From Bacillota bacterium (GTDB taxonomy: Bacteria > Bacillota > Clostridia > Acetivibrionales > JAFADI01), in assembly GCA_023424965.1 (NCBI GenBank), contig JAFADI010000259.1, positions 11,040 through 75,039 of the forward strand: a stretch of DNA of 64,000 bases. Direction: 5' to 3'. The notes under the pieces were generated by a model, which had not been told where the DNA came from, searched no databases, and worked only from the letters and a program-made list of their open reading frames with translations. Every line of letters begins with the position of its first letter. Position 1 is the stretch's first letter. Both the position numbers and the translations under genes were made by a program. Below are positions 53,249-62,276 of the stretch, in pieces.

Positions 53249-55048
53249 TCATCTTTCCCATGAACTGCCCGGAATCCTTATGAACACTTTGGTTCCCCTG
53301 TCCGCTTCACTCTCTATCTTGACGCCATAGGCATCGCCGTAGAGTATTTTCAAGCGGCTGTCCACGTTTTTGATGCCAAAGTGTGCGATTACCTCATTCG
53401 GCCCATTTTCACTATTTAGAGTCCTGTCAATGCTTTCAGCCGTCATTCCCAGACCGTCATCTTCTATGACCAGCACTCTATCGTTTCCGCTTTTCTCCAT
53501 GGACAAAGTGATGGTACCCAGCCCGGGCTTTTCGCTAAAGCCATGAATGATGGAATTTTCCACAAAGGGCTGCAGAATAAATTTGGTGATACGCTGCTTC
53601 ATATCCTGCTCAGGTATCCGGCAGACAAACCGGAATTTGTTCTTAAACCTGAGGTTGTTGAGGAAAATATAGCTTTCCAGGTATTCTATTTCCTTACTCA
53701 AAACGATGGTATCTTCTATGTTCCCGATGGAATACTGGAGCAGCTTTATCAGAGAGCTTATTGCCAGGCTGATGTTTCCGTTCCCCATAATATCCGCCAT
53801 CCACTTGATGCCATTCAAGCTGTTGTACAGGAAGTGGGGCTTGATTTGCGCTTGAAGCATTGAAAACTCCAGGTCCTTGAGCTGTCTCTCCTCCAACCGG
53901 ATTTTCTCGATCATGCTTTTAATATCGGCGATCATCTTGTTGAACCCGGATGCCAGCAAGCCGATTTCATCCGTGGATTTTGCCTGGAGCTTTACTTCAA
54001 GATCACTGCTTTGTACCCTTCCCATGGCTTTTGCCAGTTGTACGATGGGGTTGGTGATGGCCCTGTTTACAAATAGGAACAGGACAAATTCGATGATCAA
54101 AAGGACTCCGATGAGGCTCAAGGTGAAAACGGTGATGCCTTTTGTCTTATCAAAAATATTCTGCTTGTCCACAAAGTACAACAGGGTCCAATCTTCATTC
54201 ATCAGCCTTGCGCGGGACACAAAATATTGGCTGTTTGAGGCATTGGAAAACGGATCAAAGCCAAAATACGCGGAAACATCCTTTGAATATTTTCTATCTT
54301 CGTCTGTCCCTTCGTCGGAAAATGAGATGATCCCATTGTTTTCATCCGCAAGGTAGAAAAGGTCTCCCTCACTGTTGACACTGGAATTCAAGGTCCTGTT
54401 GAAGGTATAGGTATTGATGTCCAGCAGCACAACTCCCAGGAAATCGCCTTCCTCACTCATGATGCTCCGGGAAAAATACAAATGGTATTTTCCCTCAAAG
54501 TTTTCAATGTAACTCTTTTTCACACCCACGAACCTGGTTGAGTTTACATTCATGTAGCTGTCCCTGTACCACTGCTCCCGTTGGATTTTTTCCATTGCAT
54601 CCCTTATTTTCTGCTTTTCAATGGGAAAATTGTTGAAGCAGCTGCCGTTGGCCGAAAGAATAAAGGTCCTGACGGGGATTTTGATGCCCTGCATGGAAGC
54701 CTGGATCTGAACCCGTATACTGTCGGCTTCCCCCTCTGCATTTTCTCCCAGCCGGTCTTTCACGAGCACACTTTTTACAAGATAATTATTGGAAAGATTT
54801 TTCGCATAGTCGTTGATCATCTGCATATTGAGGTCAAAATACAAAGAGGCCCGGTTAAGCGCCTGGTTTGCCGAACTCTCGGTCTGCTGCTCAAGAAAGC
54901 TCGTCGACGTGTTGTAGGCGTATGCTCCAAGGACGGCGATGGGCAATATGCTCGACAGCACCAGGATGATAATGAATTTTGTGTTTATGCCAAGATTAGC
55001 AAACGGATACACTCTTTGACCTCGCAAGTTTGATACCTCACCGCGCAT
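53249..55048 (-). CDS. YesM-type sensor histidine kinase
   Basis: A 599-residue kinase with TM1 at about 24-43, an outer Cache-like sensor to about 303, TM2 at about 306-328, HAMP, then H405 in AQIKPHFLYNSL and ATPase boxes QPFVENSI, DDGLGMT and HFGIKNV. A TTG at 55027, 8 bases after GGTGAGG, may be the real start rather than the ATG at 55048. It pairs with the regulator 51598-53199. The gntR gene upstream ends 17 bases away, so read-through from gntR is possible. Confidence 0.92.
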   Translation of the reverse strand: MRGEVSNLRGQRVYPFANLGINTKFIIILVLSSILPIAVLGAYAYNTSTSFLEQQTESSANQALNRASLYFDLNMQMINDYAKNLSNNYLVKSVLVKDRLGENAEGEADSIRVQIQASMQGIKIPVRTFILSANGSCFNNFPIEKQKIRDAMEKIQREQWYRDSYMNVNSTRFVGVKKSYIENFEGKYHLYFSRSIMSEEGDFLGVVLLDINTYTFNRTLNSSVNSEGDLFYLADENNGIISFSDEGTDEDRKYSKDVSAYFGFDPFSNASNSQYFVSRARLMNEDWTLLYFVDKQNIFDKTKGITVFTLSLIGVLLIIEFVLFLFVNRAITNPIVQLAKAMGRVQSSDLEVKLQAKSTDEIGLLASGFNKMIADIKSMIEKIRLEERQLKDLEFSMLQAQIKPHFLYNSLNGIKWMADIMGNGNISLAISSLIKLLQYSIGNIEDTIVLSKEIEYLESYIFLNNLRFKNKFRFVCRIPEQDMKQRITKFILQPFVENSIIHGFSEKPGLGTITLSMEKSGNDRVLVIEDDGLGMTAESIDRTLNSENGPNEVIAHFGIKNVDSRLKILYGDAYGVKIESEADRGTKVFIRIPGSSWER

Positions 55049-55064
55049 TCTCCCGCAGGCCCTG

Positions 55065-55787
55065 TCACAATTTTAAAACAACCCTGTATTTGTAACGGTC
55101 GCCCCGGATAATACTTTTGCAGTATTCAACCACCCTTTCGTTGGCAGAGGTGTGTCTTTCCAGGAAGATCCCGGGAAATTTCTTCTTTACATTCAGGTCC
55201 CGCGCGGCATCCTTATCAATCAATATGGCTTCAAAGGCCTCTTCCGCCTCGGTTGGAACAATATTGTAATTTGTTTTCATGGTGTTGTACAAGCCCTTTA
55301 AAGCCACTTCTTCCCGGCTCAGGCCCGGAAACAGATCACAGGGCAAATAGGAGGTCTCCAGGGCAAAGGGCTCATTATTCGCCAACCGTAACCGCTTGAT
55401 GCTGTAAAGACTTGAGTTTTTGTTCACAGCCAGTGCAGCCGCCAGCTTCTCGTCGGCGGGCAGGATTGAAAATTCCATCATTTGGGCCGAAGGCTCCAGC
55501 CCCATTTTTTTAATCTCTTCACTGAAGCTGTAAAATCGGGACAATCTTTGTTCGATTTTCGGCGAGGTCACAAAGGTGCCCTTCCCCTGTTTTCTGCTCA
55601 GGTAGCCTTCCCGCTCCATGTCCTCCAGTGCTTTCCGGACCGTTATCCTGCTCACCATGTACAAGTCGCACAGTTCTCTTTCCGTGGGGATCTTGCTTTC
55701 AATGGCCCATTCGCCGTTTTTTATTTTTGCCACCAGCATTTCCTTTAATTGATAGTACAAAGCCACAGGTGCCTTATCGTCCAGCAT
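55065..55787 (-). CDS. GntR-family (HutC-type) transcriptional repressor
   Basis: A 240-residue regulator: an N-terminal winged helix (about 8-75; PTERELCDLYMVSRITVRKALEDMEREG) and a C-terminal UTRA ligand domain (about 95-235), which in this group usually binds a sugar phosphate or similar effector. RBS-like GGGG lies before the ATG. A GTTATAAC palindrome upstream (55813-55820) fits self-control. The same 13-base site precedes the SIS-PfkB-GatZ operon 15 kb away, so this protein is its likely repressor, with a hexose(amine) phosphate as inducer (inference). Confidence 0.92.
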   Translation of the reverse strand: MLDDKAPVALYYQLKEMLVAKIKNGEWAIESKIPTERELCDLYMVSRITVRKALEDMEREGYLSRKQGKGTFVTSPKIEQRLSRFYSFSEEIKKMGLEPSAQMMEFSILPADEKLAAALAVNKNSSLYSIKRLRLANNEPFALETSYLPCDLFPGLSREEVALKGLYNTMKTNYNIVPTEAEEAFEAILIDKDAARDLNVKKKFPGIFLERHTSANERVVEYCKSIIRGDRYKYRVVLKL

Positions 55788-55812
55788 TGCTTATTCATCC
55801 CCGCCTTCAAAT

Positions 55813-55828
55813 GTTATAACATTATGAT
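55813..55828. promoter_or_regulatory. GntR (HutC-type) operator before gntR
   Basis: GTTATAACATTATGAT contains the perfect palindrome GTTATAAC at 55813-55820. Thirteen bases are the same as in the site before the SIS operon (minus strand of 40905-40893). It lies 26 bases before the gntR ATG, in an A+T-rich stretch with overlapping TATAAT-like boxes. Confidence 0.58.
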
Positions 55829-55882
55829 ATAATATAATTATAAAGTTATCAACAATCAATCTACCCAGTGCGGCTCCATCCT

Positions 55883-56938
55883 TCAGATAGGACTCCCCTG
55901 GCTTTCTGTTTTATTCCAGCTTTCGGGCCTTTCCCAAAAATTATCCTCTCTTCCGTTGTAATAGCCGGACAAAACCGCGTCAATTACCCTGGAAGTGCTC
56001 AATGCATCCCTTCCGGAGCACGGACAGATCCCTGAGCCCAGCAGGTCCTTCACGACGGTTTCGATCATCGGCTCTTCGATACACAGGGGATTTTTAGTTT
56101 CGATATGCCTCGTTCCCTTTATTCCATTGATGACTATGGGAGCATCCCCGTGTACGTTGAAAACCATATGTCCTTTCGTTCCGTAAACGGTCATTTGATC
56201 GCTTTTTTCATTGGCTATCAGATTGAAATTTGCCGTCCCCAAAACACCGTACGTTGTTTTGAACGTCATGGTGACGATGTCCTCCACCAGGTAATCCTTA
56301 TTATGGTTTGCTGCCAGGCCATGCACAGATTCAAAATCGCCAAACAGGAAAATCATCAGATCAATGGTATGGGGTGCAATATCGAAAAATTTCCCTCCCC
56401 CGGAGATTTCAGGATTGTACAACCACGTCTGGCTTGTGTCGGCCGGCTGATATTTTCTATTGAGTCTGAAATCCACTTCACAGACTCTTCCGATTTCCCC
56501 GCTGTCAATTACGTTTTTTATTTCTTTGAATTTGGGCAGCGCTCTCCTGTAATGGGCGGCAAACAAAGGGGTATTGGAGGACTCAAAAGCCTCCACGATC
56601 TTCAAGGCTTCGTGATAACTCCTGGCAACCGGTTTTTCGATGTAGGTGGGCTTCCTTGCCCGGCTGCATGCCAGGGCCTGGTCAAGATGGGCACCCGGCG
56701 GGGTTGCGATATAAACGGCATCGACGGCATGATCCTCGAGCATTTCCTCAACCTTTGTGTACCACTTTTTTGCGCCGAGTTTATTTGCCGACGCTCTTGC
56801 GGCTTCTTCCTTGCGCCTCATGATTGCATACAGGGAACTATTCGGTACCCGGTTGAACGCAGGTCCGCTCTTTTCTTCCACGACCTTCCCACAGCCGATA
56901 ATTCCCCACCGGATTGCTTCTCTTCTTTGATTTTTCAT
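55883..56938 (-). CDS. Gfo/Idh/MocA family oxidoreductase
   Basis: A 351-residue NAD(P)-dependent sugar or polyol dehydrogenase. The N-terminal Rossmann motif is RWGIIGCGKV (about 9-18); the EKPVARSYHEA motif (catalytic Lys, about 93-103) and the SGGGKFFDIAPHTIDLMIFLFG stretch (about 182-203) are in place. I chose the ATG at 56938, after CGGGAG. It probably oxidises a sugar derived from the neighbouring import pathways; no substrate is evident. It stands between crp/fnr and gntR with a 95-base gap to the latter. Confidence 0.9.
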   Translation of the reverse strand: MKNQRREAIRWGIIGCGKVVEEKSGPAFNRVPNSSLYAIMRRKEEAARASANKLGAKKWYTKVEEMLEDHAVDAVYIATPPGAHLDQALACSRARKPTYIEKPVARSYHEALKIVEAFESSNTPLFAAHYRRALPKFKEIKNVIDSGEIGRVCEVDFRLNRKYQPADTSQTWLYNPEISGGGKFFDIAPHTIDLMIFLFGDFESVHGLAANHNKDYLVEDIVTMTFKTTYGVLGTANFNLIANEKSDQMTVYGTKGHMVFNVHGDAPIVINGIKGTRHIETKNPLCIEEPMIETVVKDLLGSGICPCSGRDALSTSRVIDAVLSGYYNGREDNFWERPESWNKTESQGSPI

Positions 56939-56976
56939 ATGGCTCCCGCCTTTCAACGATATAGTAGCATCTTCAT

Positions 56977-57660
56977 TTATAGCTTAAGTGCATCAAGGTT
57001 CAAAATTCTGAAGGTAGACTTATGAAAATCGACCATGCCCTCATCCCGCATTTTGCATATTTCCCTGGACATCGAAGGCCTGGATACATTGAGAAAATCT
57101 GCAAGCTCATTGCGGTTCATAGGGAGGTTAATCGTCGTCTGCCCGGTTATTCTATGCTGTTCCAGCAAAAACGCACAAATTCTTCCTCGCATGCTCTTTA
57201 TCGTCAGATACTCAACCTTCTTATTCAGCATCAACGCCTTTTCAGAGATGGTTTTCAATAAATTTTGTATTAGAATGGTGTGCCACCGGCATGCATTATT
57301 ACAGGCACTGATAATCCTGATGGAAGGTATAAAGCACACTGTACACCGCTCTTGAACATATACATTGTCGGGCCATGCCGGCTTTTGACAGAACGCCGCC
57401 ATTTCGCCGAATATATCTCCCGGTTTCAGCAAGGCCATTATTGTGCGGTTTCCATCTTCGTCTTCCTTTAATGCCGCCGCTTCTCCCTTTACAACAATTC
57501 CAAGGCTGTCGAATTTCTCTCCCGCAAGAGCAATATATTCACTTTTACTGTATTCACAGACCACCATGTTCAGGCAGTGTATCATGGCGGTCAGCTCTGC
57601 CGTGGTAATCCCCTCAAACAGTTCATTCTTTTTTAATACATCGATACAGTCTTTTACCAT
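56977..57660 (-). CDS. Crp/Fnr-family regulator, possibly HcpR-like
   Basis: A 227-residue regulator with an N-terminal cyclic-nucleotide-type beta barrel (about 15-120; KPGDIFGEMAAFCQ) and a C-terminal winged helix (NRNELADFLNVSRPSMSREICKMRDEG, about 183-209). There is no N-terminal four-cysteine cluster like that of Fnr. RBS GAGAGGA precedes the ATG. It is divergent from hcp across 222 bases, the usual arrangement of HcpR-type nitrosative-stress regulators, so it likely controls hcp. This rests on position and family only. Confidence 0.88.
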   Translation of the reverse strand: MVKDCIDVLKKNELFEGITTAELTAMIHCLNMVVCEYSKSEYIALAGEKFDSLGIVVKGEAAALKEDEDGNRTIMALLKPGDIFGEMAAFCQKPAWPDNVYVQERCTVCFIPSIRIISACNNACRWHTILIQNLLKTISEKALMLNKKVEYLTIKSMRGRICAFLLEQHRITGQTTINLPMNRNELADFLNVSRPSMSREICKMRDEGMVDFHKSTFRILNLDALKL

Positions 57661-57746
57661 TTTGTCCTCTCTTTTGTAGCCATGGCTACCGATTTCTCGC
57701 TGCAGTTATATTATAATTAATTCATATTGCTGAGTAAAGAAAATAG

Positions 57747-57795
57747 AAGTTTATAAAATGAACATTACTTTTCAACCATTCTTTTTATAAAACTT
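57747..57795. promoter_or_regulatory. Inverted repeat in the crp/fnr-hcp intergenic region
   Basis: AAGTTTATAAAA (57747-57758) and TTTTATAAAACTT (57783-57795) are near-perfect inverted copies (one extra T) separated by 24 bases. They lie about 90 bases before the hcp ATG. Each copy holds a smaller TTATAA palindrome. They may be two binding sites for the adjacent Crp/Fnr protein, or A+T-rich promoter DNA. Confidence 0.4.
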
Positions 57796-57882
57796 ACTGA
57801 AGGCGTAATTTTTTCAGTGGGATGCATAGTCATGGCAATACGTGATTTGGCATAAATATCAAAATTCAGGAGGTCTTTTATT

Positions 57883-59445
57883 ATGAGTACTATGTTTTGT
57901 TTTCAGTGTGAACAAACCGCAGGTGGAAAAGCCTGTACAAATGCAGGCGTATGCGGAAAGAAACCGGACGTGGCAAACAAGCAGGATGAACTGACCTGTG
58001 CACTGGTGGGACTGGCACGTGCCGCTGACGGTAAGGTTCCAACGAAGGAAGCGGCGGAATTGATGATGCAGGGTCTTTTCACAACGGTGACCAATGTCAG
58101 TTTCGAGGTTGACCGCACTGAGGAGCTTAAGAAAAAAGTTCAAGCAGAGAAGGAAAAGCTGGGCGGCGGCCAGGACTTCCCCTCCGACTCTTTGTGGAGC
58201 GGCGATACCGACATCGTATCCTTGCGGTCCACTTTGCTTCTGGGTATGCGCGGTATGGCAGCGTATGCATGGCATGCCCATAATCTCGGCAAAACAGACC
58301 CTGAAGTGACCGGGTGGTTCTTCAAGGGTATGAAGGCATTGGGAGAAGAACACACCGTGGATCAATGGCTTGGCCTGCTGATGGAATTCGGAAATGTCAA
58401 CTTGAAATGCATGGCCCTTCTCGATGAAGCAAACACCTCAACCTATGGCCACCCTGTTCCAACCAAGGTCCCAACAACCATTGAAAAAGGTCCTTTTATC
58501 GTTGTAAGCGGCCATGACCTCCATGACCTGAAGGAACTGCTGGAACAGACGGAGGGAAAAGGTGTCAACATCTATACCCATGGAGAAATGCTGCCTTGCC
58601 ACGGATATCCTGAGCTTAAGAAGCATAAACATTTGAAGGGCAATTTCGGTACGGCATGGCAAAACCAGCAGAAGGAATTTGATGGCGTTCCTGCGGCCTT
58701 CCTTTTCACCACCAACTGCCTGATGCCGCAAAGGCCTTCTTATTCCGACAGGGTTTTCACGACGGATGTTGTCGCTTACCCCGGACTTATCCATATTCCA
58801 GCCGCAAATGGCAAAAAGGACTTCACCCCGGTCATTAATAAAGCTTTAGAATTGGGCGGCTGGAGTGAAGACAAAAAACTCACCGGTATCAACGGCGGTA
58901 CGGAGCTGATGACCGGCTTTGCCAGAAACACAGTCCTTGGCGTTGCAGACAAGGTCATTGATGCTGTAAAAGCAGGTGCCATCAAGCATTTCTTCCTGGT
59001 TGGCGGCTGTGACGGCGCTAAGCCCGGAAGAAACTATTATACCGAATTTGTTGAAAATACACCGAAGGATACCGTTGTATTGACTCTTGCCTGCGGCAAG
59101 TTCCGTTTCAATGACCTTGACATCGGTGAAATCGGCGGCCTGCCGCGGATCATGGATATGGGCCAGTGCAACGACGCTTACTCGGCAATCCAGGTGGCGG
59201 TAGCCCTTGCAGGCGCTTTTGAGTGCGGTGTGAATGATTTGCCTCTGACGCTGGTTCTTTCATGGTATGAGCAGAAGGCTGTCTGTATTTTGCTTACTCT
59301 TCTTGCTTTGGGCATCAAGAACATCTATATTGGACCATCCTTGCCTGCATTCCTTTCCTCCAATGTGTTGAATGTCCTGGTTGAGAAATTCGGCCTCAGA
59401 CCCGTCAGTACTCCTGATGCCGACCTGAAAGCAATCCTCGGCTAA
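57883..59445 (+). CDS. hcp: Hydroxylamine reductase (hybrid-cluster protein)
   Basis: A 520-residue hybrid-cluster protein. The N-terminal [4Fe-4S] ligands are C6, C9, C18 and C24 (CX2CX8CX5C), the class I form of strict anaerobes. Ligands of the hybrid Fe-S-O cluster lie in NCLMPQRPSYSDR, VGGCDGAKPGRNYYTEF and LACGKFRFNDLDIG. It reduces hydroxylamine or nitric oxide and protects from nitrosative stress. RBS AGGAGGT precedes the ATG. It is a single-gene unit, divergent from a Crp/Fnr gene and followed by a strong terminator. No separate Hcr reductase gene is seen. Confidence 0.96.
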   Translation: MSTMFCFQCEQTAGGKACTNAGVCGKKPDVANKQDELTCALVGLARAADGKVPTKEAAELMMQGLFTTVTNVSFEVDRTEELKKKVQAEKEKLGGGQDFPSDSLWSGDTDIVSLRSTLLLGMRGMAAYAWHAHNLGKTDPEVTGWFFKGMKALGEEHTVDQWLGLLMEFGNVNLKCMALLDEANTSTYGHPVPTKVPTTIEKGPFIVVSGHDLHDLKELLEQTEGKGVNIYTHGEMLPCHGYPELKKHKHLKGNFGTAWQNQQKEFDGVPAAFLFTTNCLMPQRPSYSDRVFTTDVVAYPGLIHIPAANGKKDFTPVINKALELGGWSEDKKLTGINGGTELMTGFARNTVLGVADKVIDAVKAGAIKHFFLVGGCDGAKPGRNYYTEFVENTPKDTVVLTLACGKFRFNDLDIGEIGGLPRIMDMGQCNDAYSAIQVAVALAGAFECGVNDLPLTLVLSWYEQKAVCILLTLLALGIKNIYIGPSLPAFLSSNVLNVLVEKFGLRPVSTPDADLKAILG

Positions 59446-59460
59446 GAATAACAGTAATAG

Positions 59461-59494
59461 TAAAAGGCTCATCCCTCTGAGGGTGAGCCTTTTA
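59461..59494 (+). terminator. Terminator after hcp
   Basis: TAAAAGGCTCA (59461-59471) pairs with TGAGCCTTTTA (59484-59494), with an inner CCC/GGG pair and one bulged base; the right arm ends in TTTT. It lies 15 bases after the hcp stop and can also serve the convergent gene. Confidence 0.85.
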
Positions 59495-59556
59495 TGCATA
59501 AACCATGTAGATAATTAGCTGCTTCCCGTATGAAATTATATAGCACTCAGGCTAAA

Positions 59557-60111
59557 TTAATTGTTTAAACTTTCACTGCATCTTTTCAAAAAGCTCAATA
59601 TGCTTATTACAAATATAATCGATACAATGAAAAGTACAATAATATAAACAATAGCTAGTGGAGGTATGAAAATCAAAATGAAAGAAAACAGTGCTGCAAT
59701 CTGAAGCAGCTTATATTTGTTCCATTTTTCATCAGACTCAATCACCAGATCAGGTTGTTCTGCCGTCTTAGCCATATCCTTAATTCCCATAAACAAGTTG
59801 TATACCACCAACAGATTTAATAAAACCGAAGCTATCGCCAAAGGGATGCCCCAAATCCCCAACGGTCCTAATTGAATCTCTCCTCCTTGCGCAGGAGCTT
59901 GATATATGGAAAATAAAGATAATATTATCATTGGGACATTGTATTTTGCAGCTAAAGAAAAATAAGAGCTTCTTGAAGAAAGCTCGCTGAAGCCAGAAGC
60001 AAAAAATAAAAAGCCCACTATATCCGGCAATATATCAAACCCTTGAACTCTAAGCCCAAGCATTACAAAGATAAATCCCCAATACAGTTTATTTAACCCG
60101 CTTTCAACCAT
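59557..60111 (-). CDS. Membrane protein of unknown function
   Basis: A 184-residue integral membrane protein, with about five to six hydrophobic segments and a conserved-looking start (LYWGFIFVMLGLRVQGFDILPDIVGFLFFASG). I do not recognise it with certainty; the FDILPDIVGF pattern is common to a group of small Firmicute membrane proteins. I chose the ATG at 60111, after GAGG at 5 bases; the longer reading to 60231 overlaps the acetyltransferase gene. It is convergent with hcp. Confidence 0.7.
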   Translation of the reverse strand: MVESGLNKLYWGFIFVMLGLRVQGFDILPDIVGFLFFASGFSELSSRSSYFSLAAKYNVPMIILSLFSIYQAPAQGGEIQLGPLGIWGIPLAIASVLLNLLVVYNLFMGIKDMAKTAEQPDLVIESDEKWNKYKLLQIAALFSFILIFIPPLAIVYIIVLFIVSIIFVISILSFLKRCSESLNN

Positions 60112-60199
60112 GTAATCCTCAACTCCGTCAATTAAATCATTTTTACAAAGCAAGTGTGCATTACGCCTATAGGTGTCAATGGCACAGATACCGCGGCCT

Positions 60200-60709
60200 T
60201 TACAAAATCTTTGCCATATAAAATTCATCAATATATGCGCCGTTTATCCTGATCGAGCTTTCTTTCACCCCTTCGATTCTGAACCCGAACTTTTTGTACA
60301 ATTTTATTGCCCTGGCGTTGTGGGCCATCACCGTCAATTCAAGCCTTCTTATGGACTCCTGCCTCGCCCAGCCCTCCAGAGCTTCGAAAAGCTTTGTTCC
60401 GATTCCCAGGCCGATATACCTTTCCAGAATCCCGACGACGATATAGGCACGATGCTTTATCCGGTTTGCAAATCCCCTTTCGGCAGAAATAAAGCCCACC
60501 AGTTCCGATCCCTCTTCTACAACCAGATACAAGGCCGAAGATTTTTTTACTGCCGTGATTTTGGCTTTCATCTCTTCTACCGTGGTTGTGCGTTCCGACG
60601 GTTCGTACAGCATAAATTGGGTTTCCTGGTCCAGCGTTTTTAACAGGCTCAGCAACCTCTCCGCGTCATCCGTTTCAATATTTCTTATAAGCATATTTTC
60701 ACTTGGCAA
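60200..60709 (-). CDS. GNAT-family N-acetyltransferase
   Basis: A 169-residue acetyltransferase. The acetyl-CoA loop is RYIGLGIGTKLFEAL (the R/Q-x-x-G-x-G type), followed by VMAHNARAIKLYKKFGFRIEG. The start is TTG at 60709, 6 bases after AAAGGGGG; an ATG five codons later is also possible. It is similar in layout to RimI/YhhY-type enzymes that acetylate a protein N-terminus or small amine; the substrate is unknown. It lies 88 bases before the membrane protein gene. Confidence 0.88.
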   Translation of the reverse strand: MPSENMLIRNIETDDAERLLSLLKTLDQETQFMLYEPSERTTTVEEMKAKITAVKKSSALYLVVEEGSELVGFISAERGFANRIKHRAYIVVGILERYIGLGIGTKLFEALEGWARQESIRRLELTVMAHNARAIKLYKKFGFRIEGVKESSIRINGAYIDEFYMAKIL

Positions 60710-60868
60710 ATAAATCCCCCTTTGTAATGGTAATGTCTTTAGGCAAATCACTCCAAGTTACTACTGCTCCTCACAATAATAAACTGGTGAGCAAGCGGTT
60801 TGTCTGATCTGTTGGGTTTTATTTATTCTGCCACCATTTCTTTGGGAGTTGCAAACCGGTGTGGGCTG

Positions 60869-61948
60869 TCAGCCATGCTTTCTTGTTGTGAACCTGAAGA
60901 TGAGATAAAAAACAGGGATGAGTATGAAAAATACCAGAATCAGTAATGCGTAAATAAGCAAGTCCCCCACATAGCCGTCGACAACTTTGCCTAAAACAGC
61001 AAATATGAAGCCCACGGAAAGTACGTATCCTACAAACCGCAAATATCTTTTCCTGAAACGGATTGAGGCAATCAACAGGCTTCCGAACAGGACAAAGCCA
61101 GATAACAAAGTGAGCATACTATGGGTTTTCGTACTATTGGTGCCAAAGATCAGCTTGCTTTTATCCGTAAAAGAAAAGCTCCACTCGCTGTCAGGCAGCT
61201 TTGACAGCACTGCACTATAGGTGTTTTTAGAGGTCTTTTGCATGGGTATGCTGGAGTAAAAAGAGTAATTTCCCGTATCAGGCAGAGAAACATTGAGGTT
61301 CACCTTCGGCTCCCCCTCCCAGAACTTTGCCGGCGTCAGAAAATACACATAGCCGTATACGGCTGTGTGAACCTTTTCCCGGTTATAAAATCCGCCACGG
61401 CAGACATACTCGATTTTTATATGGGATAAGCCTTTTTTACTGAAAATAAGGGGTATCTCCAGGCCATTGGCTTTTTCCAGGTGTCCATTTGCATTTGATT
61501 CAAACAGTTCTTTCTTGCTTATGGGTTCAACAAGCCTGGTTGTAAACTTCGGCAGCCAATTTTCCGGCAAGGGTATCTCTTTATAAGTAGATGACCTGGT
61601 AATGTCTTTATTATCCATAACAACTTTGAAATTTTCTGTCGGGGGAATAACAAAGAACATCTTTATGTTTCTTTCCTCGTCAAGCAAGTTCTTAACGGAG
61701 TATTCAACGGTAACTTTCGCTTTGGGATCGGACCCTTTTGCTTCGATCTCGCTAAAGGAGACCGTCTCTTCCAGCAAAGCTATATTTGAGTTCTCATCAA
61801 AATAAAAACTGCCTTGTCCCTCAGGATATTCGAACATTTTGGCGCCATTGGCGAAAGCCGCTGCCGGGAAGCACAATAAGATAGCGACAACCAGGGCCGG
61901 AAATACAACCTTTTTAATTATTTTCACCAAATTTAAATTGTTGTTCAC
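60869..61948 (-). CDS. Exported membrane protein of unknown function
   Basis: A 359-residue protein that I do not recognise. An N-terminal signal (about 9-34, cut near AFA-NGA) leads to about 225 residues of beta-rich extracellular domain (VTVEYSVKNLLDEERNIKMFFVIPP; VHTAVYGYVYFLTPAKFWEG), then three membrane segments in the last ~90 residues. I chose the GTG at 61948, 8 bases after AAGGGG; a GTG at 61972 has no site. Stand-alone gene; the neighbour upstream is a methyltransferase pseudogene. Confidence 0.72.
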   Translation of the reverse strand: MNNNLNLVKIIKKVVFPALVVAILLCFPAAAFANGAKMFEYPEGQGSFYFDENSNIALLEETVSFSEIEAKGSDPKAKVTVEYSVKNLLDEERNIKMFFVIPPTENFKVVMDNKDITRSSTYKEIPLPENWLPKFTTRLVEPISKKELFESNANGHLEKANGLEIPLIFSKKGLSHIKIEYVCRGGFYNREKVHTAVYGYVYFLTPAKFWEGEPKVNLNVSLPDTGNYSFYSSIPMQKTSKNTYSAVLSKLPDSEWSFSFTDKSKLIFGTNSTKTHSMLTLLSGFVLFGSLLIASIRFRKRYLRFVGYVLSVGFIFAVLGKVVDGYVGDLLIYALLILVFFILIPVFYLIFRFTTRKHG

Positions 61949-61978
61949 CCTTTTATCCCCTTCACAAAACACCGCAAA

Positions 61979-62243
61979 TTATTTCTGCCATAGCAAGGTA
62001 TATCTCCAAAAGAGTTTGCGTTTTATTTTCGCCGCCGGTATATGCCTGCCAGCCAGTGATTTTATCTCATCACAACATGGAGGATAGCTCGCCTTTACCG
62101 CAGCCAATATCAAGGCAGATCTCAACATCATCAGGTATAAATTTCAAGAGATGTCCGAAATAACAGTTGTTGTGGTTCCATTTTGGCTCGCTGAGCTCTG
62201 AGATCTCATTAAAATCATTTTTGACGACACTATAATCTTCCAT
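61979..62243 (-). pseudogene. SAM-dependent methyltransferase with large internal deletion
   Basis: Starting at ATG 62243 (GGGAG 7 bases upstream), the first reading frame gives a class I methyltransferase N-terminus ending in motif I, CLDIGCGKGELSSML, then stops. Shifting frame by one base right there gives DEIKSLAGRHIPAAKIKRKLFWRYTLLWQK, which is the usual C-terminal end of the same family (PGAKIKRHLLWRYSLVW-type). So the two ends are present and the middle, roughly 120 residues, is missing, with a frame change at the join. This is a clear pseudogene. Confidence 0.75.
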
Positions 62244-62276
62244 GCCCACACTCCCTGCCACTTACCTCCATATGCC

